The translations under genes were made by a program, and so were the position numbers. From Listeria swaminathanii (GTDB taxonomy: Bacteria; Bacillota; Bacilli; Lactobacillales; Listeriaceae): 64,000 nt of DNA. Numbering within the stretch: the first letter of the stretch is position 1; every line of letters begins with the position of its first letter. The notes below the pieces were generated by a model. The model was not told the DNA's origin and ran no database searches. It saw only the letters and a list, made by a program, of their open reading frames with translations. Below are positions 1-6,853 of this stretch, piece by piece. The stretch spans positions 682,001 to 746,000 of the forward strand of contig NZ_JAATOD010000001.1 in assembly GCF_014229645.1 (NCBI RefSeq), given 5' to 3'.

Positions 1-487
1 TCAACCAGAAATCCCTGCAAATACCGGGAATATCTCCAGAACTTGTGCTGGAACAGATACTTATTTACATTTAATTCGTCCACTTGGTTTTTCAACTGAC
101 GATAAAATGCTTAAACGCGCCGGACTCGATTACTGGGATAACGTCAAACTTGCTTATTACGATTCCTTAGATGAATTTTTCGAGAAAAACGAAGGCGGAG
201 AATTTTTCTACATTACCAAATTTGGTCGCCACGTATATAGTGACATCGATTATAGCGATCCCAATAAAAACTATTTCTTCGTATTTGGAAAAGAAACTAC
301 CGGCTTACCAGACGAACTTTTACAAAAAAATGAAGAAAACTGTTTACGAATTCCGATGACAGACCATATTCGCTCGTTGAATTTATCGAATACAGCAGCA
401 ATTTTAGCTTATGAAGCATTACGTCAGCAAAGTTTTGGCGCGCTTTTACAAGAACCAAATTATGATCGGAAAATATTTCAAGACTAA
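1..487 (+). CDS. trmL: tRNA (cytidine/uridine-34 2'-O)-methyltransferase TrmL, 5' end cut off
   Basis: SPOUT-class methyltransferase that 2'-O-methylates the wobble base of leucine tRNAs. The frame is open from base 2, so the gene enters from the left and probably lacks only about ten codons; the ATG at 107 is internal. Motif 1 (PEIPANTGNISRTC) lies upstream of that ATG, followed by the knot motifs ETTGLP and IPM..IRSLNLSN that bind S-adenosylmethionine. All family motifs are intact. The nitroreductase gene follows after 12 bases, suggesting co-transcription. Probably lmo0935 (also called cspR). Confidence 0.9.
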   Translation, partial: QPEIPANTGNISRTCAGTDTYLHLIRPLGFSTDDKMLKRAGLDYWDNVKLAYYDSLDEFFEKNEGGEFFYITKFGRHVYSDIDYSDPNKNYFFVFGKETTGLPDELLQKNEENCLRIPMTDHIRSLNLSNTAAILAYEALRQQSFGALLQEPNYDRKIFQD

Positions 488-499
488 GGGGGAGTTAGA

Positions 500-1240
500 G
501 TGAATCAGGCGATAGATGCGATTCTAGGACATTACTCTGTGCGAAAATTTGAAGACAAGGACTTAACGAAAGAAGAGTTGAGCTTACTTATCAAGAGCGC
601 ACAAGCCGCTTCTACATCCAGCTTTGTTCAAGCATACTCCATCATTGGAATAACAGATAAAACACTTCGCGAACAAATTTCAGAAATTGCGGGAAACCAA
701 CCGTATACCGTAAAAACAGGACAATTATTTATTTTCGTGGCCGATTTAGCGCGCCATCATGCGATTTTAGAAGAACATCAAGTAAATACAGAATCACTAG
801 AAACCTCTGAGAAATGGCTTGTTTCCGTAATAGATGCCGCGCTTGCCGCACAAAATATGGCTATCGCTGCAGAATCACTAGGACTAGGCATTTGCTTCAT
901 CGGCGGAATTCGTAATAATGTCGCACAAATCGCCGAAATTTTGAATTTGCCACCATACACCATGCCACTATTCGGCTTAACCATTGGCCATCCAGCGGCA
1001 GATAAAGAAAAAGCCAAGCCGAGATTGCCTCAAGACTTGGTATATCATGAAAACACCTATCAAAAAATGGACTCAACCATTTTAGCAGAATACGATGAAC
1101 AAATTAAAATGTACTACGACGAAAGAACAGCTGGCAAACGCGTTGAAGGCTGGTCCGAACAAATCGCCCGCGGACTTGGAAAAACAAGCCGACTCGACTT
1201 AAAAGCATTTTTAGAAAAACAACATTTAAACCAAAAATAA
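500..1240 (+). CDS. NAD(P)H-dependent FMN nitroreductase, NfrA/NfsA family
   Basis: A 246-residue flavin oxidoreductase. The N-terminus (YSVRKFEDKDLT, residues 12-23) is the FMN phosphate-binding region of the nitroreductase fold; the middle (AAQNMAIAAESLGLGICFIGG) is the conserved FMN/dimer segment, and the long C-terminal extension ending in ARGLGKTSR is typical of the NfsA/NfrA subgroup. Such enzymes reduce nitroaromatics, quinones or flavins; the natural substrate cannot be read from sequence. The start is a GTG with a GGGGGAG ribosome binding site. It closes the trmL transcript and ends at a strong terminator. Probably lmo0936. Confidence 0.85.
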   Translation: MNQAIDAILGHYSVRKFEDKDLTKEELSLLIKSAQAASTSSFVQAYSIIGITDKTLREQISEIAGNQPYTVKTGQLFIFVADLARHHAILEEHQVNTESLETSEKWLVSVIDAALAAQNMAIAAESLGLGICFIGGIRNNVAQIAEILNLPPYTMPLFGLTIGHPAADKEKAKPRLPQDLVYHENTYQKMDSTILAEYDEQIKMYYDERTAGKRVEGWSEQIARGLGKTSRLDLKAFLEKQHLNQK

Positions 1241-1288
1241 AAAAAGCGGTTCGGCACATTTTAATAATGCGCCGAACCGCTTTTTTTA
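1241..1288. terminator. Bidirectional rho-independent terminator
   Basis: Perfect 10-bp GC-rich inverted repeat (GCGGTTCGGC at 1246-1255 pairing with 1271-1280), extended by A tract on the left and T tract on the right. It serves the nitroreductase on the plus strand and the small gene ending at 1290 on the minus strand. Confidence 0.9.
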
Positions 1289-1289
1289 T

Positions 1290-1451
1290 TTATTTCTTTT
1301 TATTCCTAGCCATTTGAATTAGATTCCAAATAACGAGAATTAAAACGATTACTAGCAAGATATTAATTAATCCACCCGCAATATGGAAAATAATTCCAAG
1401 TAACCAAACCGCTAATAAAACAACGATTATTCCCCAAATAATTCCTAACAT
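1290..1451 (-). CDS. Lmo0937-family small membrane protein (53 aa)
   Basis: A 53-residue, almost wholly hydrophobic protein: two short membrane segments separated by a Gly-Gly turn (HIAGGLIN) and a basic tail (MARNKKK). The frame is open to 1502, but that region contains the sigma-B -10 element, so the ATG at 1451, preceded by AAAGAGG with 8-base spacing, is the real start. It belongs to a family named after the Listeria gene lmo0937; molecular function is unknown. It is monocistronic. General-stress regulation is inferred from the promoter at 1493-1517. Confidence 0.8.
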   Translation of the reverse strand: MLGIIWGIIVVLLAVWLLGIIFHIAGGLINILLVIVLILVIWNLIQMARNKKK

Positions 1452-1492
1452 GTAAAAAACCTCTTTCTGAACTTTTGATTGTACTCTTATAT

Positions 1493-1517
1493 ATTCCCGC
1501 AAGCCCAGTCTTTAAAC
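1493..1517 (-). promoter_or_regulatory. Sigma-B promoter of the Lmo0937-family gene
   Basis: On the minus strand GTTT (1517-1514) is followed after 15 bases by GGGAAT (1498-1493), an exact match to the sigma-B consensus GTTT-N13-17-GGGWAT. It lies about 40 bases upstream of the ATG at 1451. Confidence 0.8.
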
Positions 1518-1527
1518 ATATTAACTA

Positions 1528-1986
1528 TTATTTTTGTGTAATATAAGCTAAAAGTGCCTTCACACCTTCCGTGACCATCCGCTCCGTTTCATCAAAATCA
1601 CCTGTATAATAAGGGTCCGGAATATCTTTATCCTCTTGACCAGGCACAAAAGACATCAGTGAACGAATGACTACATTAGGATTACTATTAAGCTCATTTA
1701 AATCCGCTAAATTTTGCTGATCCATCCCAATAATAAAGTCAGCCTCATTAAAATCTGCATCAGAAATTTTCCGAGCGCGCATTCCCTGATAATCAACACC
1801 ATGCTTTTTCAAAACGGCTTGTGTCCCGCGATGAGGCGGTTTTCCTAAGTTCCACGTACCTGTTGCAGCAGAGTCAATTTTGATTTCATTCGTTAAGCCA
1901 GCTTCCGTGACTTCTTTACGAAAAAGCCCCTCCGCCATTGGTGAACGACAAATATTCCCTAAACACACAAAAACAACTTTAACCAA
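1528..1986 (-). CDS. Low-molecular-weight protein tyrosine phosphatase
   Basis: 152 residues, the usual size of class II tyrosine phosphatases. The P-loop CLGNICRSP near the N-terminus carries the nucleophile Cys8 and Arg14, and the general-acid loop is DPYY near residue 121. The fold dephosphorylates phosphotyrosine proteins in the cytoplasm; in Firmicutes relatives (YwlE) act on phosphoarginine, which I cannot exclude. Start is TTG with AAGGAGG seven bases upstream. It follows the SUKH gene with 12 bases between, so they are probably one transcript. Likely lmo0938. Confidence 0.9.
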   Translation of the reverse strand: MVKVVFVCLGNICRSPMAEGLFRKEVTEAGLTNEIKIDSAATGTWNLGKPPHRGTQAVLKKHGVDYQGMRARKISDADFNEADFIIGMDQQNLADLNELNSNPNVVIRSLMSFVPGQEDKDIPDPYYTGDFDETERMVTEGVKALLAYITQK

Positions 1987-1998
1987 TTAAATTCCTCC

Positions 1999-2748
1999 TT
2001 AGTTCCATTCTTTATATAACGCAGCAGCAGCCTCTTGATTTATGCCGTCACTCACTTTAAGTAATTCGAAAATCCGTTCCACAAGATTAGGCGCAAGCTT
2101 TCTCTGGAAATAAAGCAATTGATTTTCAAATAAGCTATACGCAACTAAATTATAAGGAATTTCCTGTTTCTCAAATAAACTTATTAGCGTTTCTAAATAC
2201 CACTTTTTATCCGAATAATCCTCTAATAACTCCAGTAATTGCTTTGTTTTTTGAACATTACTCGAAGCCAAAATTTGTTCTAATTTTTTTACCGGAAATT
2301 GTTCCGCAAAATCAATTGGAAAAGGGCTAAAATATAATGCCTCTAAAAATGTTGCCATATTTTCCGCAACAATGAGTGTTTGCAACGTTTCAAAATCAAC
2401 ATAAATAATACTGGGCTGAGACGCGTCATCTGGATAAGAAAAGCCAATATAGCGCGATTCATCCCGGTGAAAGTAAACTTGTTTTCCCGCAAGATCCACC
2501 TCTTTTTGTTCCGGAATATCCGTTAATAATTCATCCAAGCTCGCCAAATAATATATTTCAGCAAAATCAAGCCCATAAGAAGTTGGCTCCGTAGTCGGGA
2601 AATGATTTTTGCGAATCAATCCGCCATTTTGCTTCAATAGTAATTGTTTATAGTCAGCTGGCAAAATCAAGCCAAGCGCAGTTTCTTTTTCATGTATAGC
2701 TTGTTCAGTCGCAGCTTTATTCCCATTTTCCACCCAAATTGTCATCAT
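1999..2748 (-). CDS. SUKH (SMI1/KNR4) domain protein
   Basis: 249 residues. The first 140 residues show the SUKH pattern: LGLILPADYKQLLLKQNGG, then a Tyr/Phe-rich strand region (EIYYLASLDELL, FHRDESRYIGFSYPDD, IIYVDFET). The C-terminal 100 residues are helical and unassigned. SUKH proteins are widely found as immunity proteins against secreted or contact-delivered toxins, but this one has no toxin gene beside it, so function is open. An upstream TTG at 2754 sits only two bases from GGAGG; the ATG at 2748 has an 8-base spacing and is preferred. Likely lmo0939. Confidence 0.75.
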   Translation of the reverse strand: MMTIWVENGNKAATEQAIHEKETALGLILPADYKQLLLKQNGGLIRKNHFPTTEPTSYGLDFAEIYYLASLDELLTDIPEQKEVDLAGKQVYFHRDESRYIGFSYPDDASQPSIIYVDFETLQTLIVAENMATFLEALYFSPFPIDFAEQFPVKKLEQILASSNVQKTKQLLELLEDYSDKKWYLETLISLFEKQEIPYNLVAYSLFENQLLYFQRKLAPNLVERIFELLKVSDGINQEAAAALYKEWN

Positions 2749-2794
2749 CTTCAACTCCTCCCTGTATTATCCTAAAAAAAGCGAATTAGCGCAA

Positions 2795-2830
2795 ATAAAA
2801 GAACATAGCTAGGCGGATTTCCTAACTATG
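2795..2830 (-). terminator. Terminator of the HtpG-TPR cluster
   Basis: Inverted repeat CATAGCTAGG (2804-2813) with CCTAACTATG (2821-2830), one G-T pair, seven-base loop. Read on the minus strand it is followed by a T-rich run, placing it right after the last paralogue. Confidence 0.6.
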
Positions 2831-2840
2831 CTCGAGACAT

Positions 2841-3803
2841 TTATTTCAAAAGATCCTGATAGTAACTATTTCCATTGCGTGCATCAAACTTGGCTGTTAA
2901 AGTTTCTGTCATTTCCACCAAATCTGCCTCCGTTTCTCTATCAAAAAGAGGGTAGGCAGCTTGTAAGAAAATAAGACGGTCTAATCCACTTTCAGATTGA
3001 AGAACCATTTCCTTATTCACATCAAGAACTTCGCGTGCTTTCTCGGTTTGATTGCTAAGGACTAAGTATTTAAGCAGATCACCAAGAGGCGGGATTAAGC
3101 CACTTTGTTTTTCCACCATTGGATAGCCCGTATCAAAGCATTTCTGTGCCATTTCCTTATCACCATCTGCCAAGTAAACCAGCGCCATCATACCATACGT
3201 CAGATGTGGCACTTCCTGGCAACTTTGATTTCCTTCGATAATCGGTTTCGCTTTTTTCTTCGCATTTTCAAAATCGTTCATGAAAAAATAATAGTGGACC
3301 TGATCCTGCGTTTCGCAAGCGGCACAGTCATTTAAGTAATCTCCTTGTGTCGAAATCCATTGTTCGAAAAATACTTTGGCTTCATCCACTTTTCCCATTC
3401 GCATTGCTGCAAGGGTGGACACTTTATAGTAAGGTCGTAACGAATAATTTTGCTTTTCGTATTTCACTTTCATATCGTTTAAAAGCTCATCAATTTGCGC
3501 TTTCGATACTTCTGCAAAAGTGGGAACATCTTCACTAATCCATTTATATTTCCAAAGCAAATCACGTGTATCATAAATAGATGCATCATCTTCCCATAAT
3601 TTCGCTAACCAGCTAAAAGCTTGTAATTGTTTTTTGGGGAATCCGACCACCGAACATGTATCAATTAAGATATCGCGTGCTTCAATCGCCGTGTCTATAT
3701 CATTATGCGCATCAGCCCCAGCAATTACTCGTTCCAATAATTTAATTCTTTCCGGTCCATCTTCTAAATCCCAAGACATATCAAAATCTACTAAATAATC
3801 CAT
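2841..3803 (-). CDS. TPR-like CxxC protein, paralogue 4 of a tandem family
   Basis: 320 residues, cytoplasmic (no signal or membrane segment). The protein is nearly all helical, with repeated Trp/Tyr-Ala helix pairs suggesting degenerate tetratricopeptide repeats. It shares with its three neighbours the strings KKQLQAFSWL, YSLRPYYKV, LNDCAACE, EVPHLTYG, LQAAYPLFDRE and LTAKFDARN. Cysteines in CAAC, a third Cys 31 residues later and the His of EVPH form a constant CxxC-x31-C-x4-H pattern that could bind a metal or be redox active (inference). Last gene of the cluster before the terminator. I do not recognise a named function. Confidence 0.8.
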   Translation of the reverse strand: MDYLVDFDMSWDLEDGPERIKLLERVIAGADAHNDIDTAIEARDILIDTCSVVGFPKKQLQAFSWLAKLWEDDASIYDTRDLLWKYKWISEDVPTFAEVSKAQIDELLNDMKVKYEKQNYSLRPYYKVSTLAAMRMGKVDEAKVFFEQWISTQGDYLNDCAACETQDQVHYYFFMNDFENAKKKAKPIIEGNQSCQEVPHLTYGMMALVYLADGDKEMAQKCFDTGYPMVEKQSGLIPPLGDLLKYLVLSNQTEKAREVLDVNKEMVLQSESGLDRLIFLQAAYPLFDRETEADLVEMTETLTAKFDARNGNSYYQDLLK

Positions 3804-3845
3804 TGTTGTTCCTCCTGTAGTATCTCTAAGTTTTGTAAAACATTT

Positions 3846-4814
3846 TTAATAAGCATTCAAGCTATCTTGATAATAACTATTTCCATTCCGCACGTCAAAC
3901 TTCGCCGTCAAAGCTTCCGTCATTCCCACCAAATCAGCTTCTTTCTCCCGGTCGAAAAGGGGATAGGCAGCTTGTAGGAATAACAGACGCTCCATTCCGC
4001 TTTCTGCTTGGAGAACGATTTCTAGATGGGCATCGATGACTTCGCGTGCTTTTTCTGTTTGGTTTGTCTTCACTAGATATTTAAGCAAACAGCTGAGTGG
4101 TTGGATTAAGGCGCTCTGTTTTTCAACAAGCGGATAACCTTTATCGAAGCATTCTTGCGCCATTTCCGCGTCGCCGAGTTCCAAATAAACAAGCGCCATT
4201 TCCCCGTAAGTATAATGAGGGACTTCAGCACATGCTAATTTTCCGTTAATAATCGGGGTGGCTGTTTCCTTGGCTTTTTCATAATCTTTAATGAAGTAAT
4301 AATAACTTGCTTGAGAACATGTTTCGCAAGCAAGGCAGTCATTTAAGTGATCAGCTTCTGTGTTATTCCATTTAACAAAGAATTGTTTAGCTTTTTCCAC
4401 TTCACCCATCCACATAGCATCAAGCGTACAAACTTTATAATAAGGGCGTAGTGAGTAATTTTGCAGCTCGAATTTCAGCTTCATATCCTCTAAAAGCCGG
4501 TTAATTTGTGTTTTTGATATTTCATCAAAAGTAGCAATCTGTTCACTAATCCATTTATAATTCCAAAGCAAATCAAAAGTATCTACAGAAGAATTGTCGT
4601 CTTCCCATTTTTTCACTAACCAACTAAATGCTTTCAGTTGTTTTTTAGGAAAGCCAGCCGTTAAACAAGTTTCTATCAATAATTCCCGAGCTTCAACAGC
4701 ACTTTCGACATCGTTATACATATCGGCACTTGCGATAGCTTGTTCCAATAATTTCACTTTTTCAGCATTATCATCCATTCCCCAAGCTTCTTCTAGTGCA
4801 TTCAAATAATCCAT
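3846..4814 (-). CDS. TPR-like CxxC protein, paralogue 3 of a tandem family
   Basis: 322 residues, homologous end to end with its three neighbours. Conserved blocks: KKQLKAFSWL (about 60-69), YSLRPYYKV (about 122-130), LNDCLACETC (about 157-166), CAEVPHYTYG (about 197-206) and a near-identical C-terminus (AAYPLFDREKEAD, LTAKFDVRN). It has one extra Cys after the CxxC (ETC). The ribosome binding site is GGAGGGG. Its upstream gap is 33 bases rather than 42, and the repeat derived from the htpG tail is more decayed than at the other junctions. Function unknown. Confidence 0.8.
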   Translation of the reverse strand: MDYLNALEEAWGMDDNAEKVKLLEQAIASADMYNDVESAVEARELLIETCLTAGFPKKQLKAFSWLVKKWEDDNSSVDTFDLLWNYKWISEQIATFDEISKTQINRLLEDMKLKFELQNYSLRPYYKVCTLDAMWMGEVEKAKQFFVKWNNTEADHLNDCLACETCSQASYYYFIKDYEKAKETATPIINGKLACAEVPHYTYGEMALVYLELGDAEMAQECFDKGYPLVEKQSALIQPLSCLLKYLVKTNQTEKAREVIDAHLEIVLQAESGMERLLFLQAAYPLFDREKEADLVGMTEALTAKFDVRNGNSYYQDSLNAY

Positions 4815-4847
4815 GGTTCCCCTCCAGTAGAATCTTTACAAAACTTG

Positions 4848-5825
4848 TTAGTAAGATTCTAAAATACTTTGATAATAATTATTTTCATTTCGCGCATCAA
4901 ACTTCGCCGTTAAAGCTTCCGTCATTTCCACCAAATCAGCTTCTTTTTCCCGGTTGAAAAGGGGATAGGCTGCTTGTAAAAACAATAGTTGGTCTAATCC
5001 ATTTTCTGATTTCAAAACCATTTCTTTGTTTGTATTAAGAACTTCGCGCGCTTTTTCGAGTTGGCTTGTTTTAATTAAAAATTTGAGTAAATAGCTAATT
5101 GGTGGAATTAACGCGCTTTCTTTTGCGACCATGGGATAGCCTTTATCGAAGCATTCTTGGGCTTTCTCCTTCTCGCCGAGTTCCCAATAAGCTAAAGACA
5201 TCATAGCATATGTTTGATGAGGAATTTCATGACAACATTGCATTTCTTCGATGATTGGTTGTGCCATTTTCTTCGCGTTTTTAAAATCATTCATAAAGAA
5301 ATAGTAATAAACTTGATTTTGTGCTTCACAGATGGGGCAATAATTTGATAAATCTGCTTCTGTAGAAATCCATTGTTTAAATCTTTTTTGTGCTTCAGCT
5401 ACTTCCCCCATCCGCATTGCGGCAAATGTAGAAGCTTTATAGCAAGGGCGTAATGAATAATTTTTTTGTTCATGTTTTAGTTTCAGGTCATTTAAAAGGC
5501 TATCAATTTGTGTTTTTGATACATCTTCAAAAGTAGGAACTCGTTCACCAAACCATGTGTATTTCCAAAGAAAATCTTCCGTATCAATGTAATATACATC
5601 GTTGTCTGCATCTTCCCATTTTTTGATTATCCAATAAAATGCTTGCAATTGTTTTTTTGAAAAACCCATAGTTAAACAAGTTTCAACCAACAAATCACGA
5701 GCATAAATACCACTGGGTACATCCTTACATTTATCTGCGGCGGTAATTAGTTGCTCTAATAAATTCACTTTTTCAGATGTGTCTGCCATTTTCCAAACTG
5801 TTTCTAAGTCTTGTAAATAATTCAT
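4848..5825 (-). CDS. TPR-like CxxC protein, paralogue 2 of a tandem family
   Basis: 325 residues. It is the most divergent copy by eye: YSLRPCYKA in place of YSLRPYYKV, an N-terminal insertion after WEDA, and CPIC with a preceding NY in place of the usual ND. The pattern CxxC-x31-C-x4-H is nevertheless exact, here with an additional Cys directly before the third one. The C-terminus (LTAKFDARNENNYYQ) matches the others. It is 42 bases downstream of paralogue 1 with AGGAGG seven bases before the ATG. Function unknown; assembly or scaffold role with the Hsp90-like protein is only inferred from position and helical repeats. Confidence 0.8.
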   Translation of the reverse strand: MNYLQDLETVWKMADTSEKVNLLEQLITAADKCKDVPSGIYARDLLVETCLTMGFSKKQLQAFYWIIKKWEDADNDVYYIDTEDFLWKYTWFGERVPTFEDVSKTQIDSLLNDLKLKHEQKNYSLRPCYKASTFAAMRMGEVAEAQKRFKQWISTEADLSNYCPICEAQNQVYYYFFMNDFKNAKKMAQPIIEEMQCCHEIPHQTYAMMSLAYWELGEKEKAQECFDKGYPMVAKESALIPPISYLLKFLIKTSQLEKAREVLNTNKEMVLKSENGLDQLLFLQAAYPLFNREKEADLVEMTEALTAKFDARNENNYYQSILESY

Positions 5826-5867
5826 GTTTGTTCCTCCTGAAGTATCTCTAAGTTTTGTGAAACAAGT

Positions 5868-6842
5868 TTAGTAAGCATTTAAGCAATCTTGATAATAACT
5901 ATTTTCATTACGCGCATCAAACTTCGCTGTTAAAGCTTCCGTCATTTCCACTAAATCTGCTTCTTTTTCCCGGTCGAAAAGGGGATAGGCTGCTTGTAAG
6001 AAAATAAGACGGTCTAATCCACCCTCGGCTTGGAGAACGATTTCCAGATTGGTATCGATGACTTCGCGTGCTTTTTCGGTTTGATTAGTAGCTACTAAAT
6101 ACCTAAGCAATTGGCCAAGTGGCGGAATTAAGGAACTTTGTTGTTCCACAAGTGGATAACCTTTATCAAAGCATTGTTGTGCCATTTCCGCATCTCCAAG
6201 TGCTAAATAGGTAAGAGCCATAATACCATATGTTAAATGAGGAACCTCTGCGCAACGCTGTTTTCCTTCAATAATTGGTTTCGCTTTTTTCTTCGCTGCT
6301 TCATAATCTTTCACGAAATAATAATAGTGTAACTTATCTTGCCGCTCACAAACAGTGCAGTCATTTAAGACATCTTCCTTCGTGTTGCTCCACTTTTCAA
6401 ATAGTTCTTTCGCTTTTTTTACATCACCCATCCGCATTGCCGCAAGGGTACACACTTTATAGTAAGGTCGTAGTGAATAATTTTCTTGTTCAAATTTAAC
6501 TCTCATATCATCCAAAAGTCCGTCAATTTGCGCTTTCGATACTTCATCAAAAGTCGGAACATGTTCGCTAATCCATTTATATTTCCAAAGAAGATCTTCT
6601 GAGTCAATATAGACATCGTTGTCTTCATCTTCCCATTTGCTAATTAACCAACTAAAAGCTTGTAGTTGTTTTTTCGGGAAGCCAGCATCTAAACAAGTTT
6701 CAATCAACATATCGCGAGCATCCATGCCACTTTCTACATCATTATGCGCATCTGCTCCAGTAATGATTCGTTCTAAGATTTTAATTTTTTCAGGCGTATC
6801 TTCCATGCCCCAAACTGTTTTCATATCATTTAAGTAATCCAT
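5868..6842 (-). CDS. TPR-like CxxC protein, paralogue 1, next to htpG-like gene
   Basis: 324 residues. Two consecutive ATGs lie at 6845 and 6842; alignment to the three paralogues (MDYL or MNYL) and a seven-base spacing from AGGAGG favour 6842. The ribosome binding site directly follows the htpG-like stop codon, so translation is probably coupled. Conserved blocks are as in the other copies: KKQLQAFSWLI, YSLRPYYKV, LNDCTVCE, CAEVPHLTYG, LFDREKEADLVEMTE. This copy, still joined to the htpG-like tail, is the likely ancestor of the tandem array (inference). Confidence 0.8.
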   Translation of the reverse strand: MDYLNDMKTVWGMEDTPEKIKILERIITGADAHNDVESGMDARDMLIETCLDAGFPKKQLQAFSWLISKWEDEDNDVYIDSEDLLWKYKWISEHVPTFDEVSKAQIDGLLDDMRVKFEQENYSLRPYYKVCTLAAMRMGDVKKAKELFEKWSNTKEDVLNDCTVCERQDKLHYYYFVKDYEAAKKKAKPIIEGKQRCAEVPHLTYGIMALTYLALGDAEMAQQCFDKGYPLVEQQSSLIPPLGQLLRYLVATNQTEKAREVIDTNLEIVLQAEGGLDRLIFLQAAYPLFDREKEADLVEMTEALTAKFDARNENSYYQDCLNAY

Positions 6843-6853
6843 CATTTTGCCTC

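Noticed and set aside
2841..6845. Repeat array read as a CRISPR or mobile element
   Set aside because: The repetition is of whole coding genes with junctions derived from the htpG tail; there are no short spaced repeats, transposase or terminal inverted repeats.
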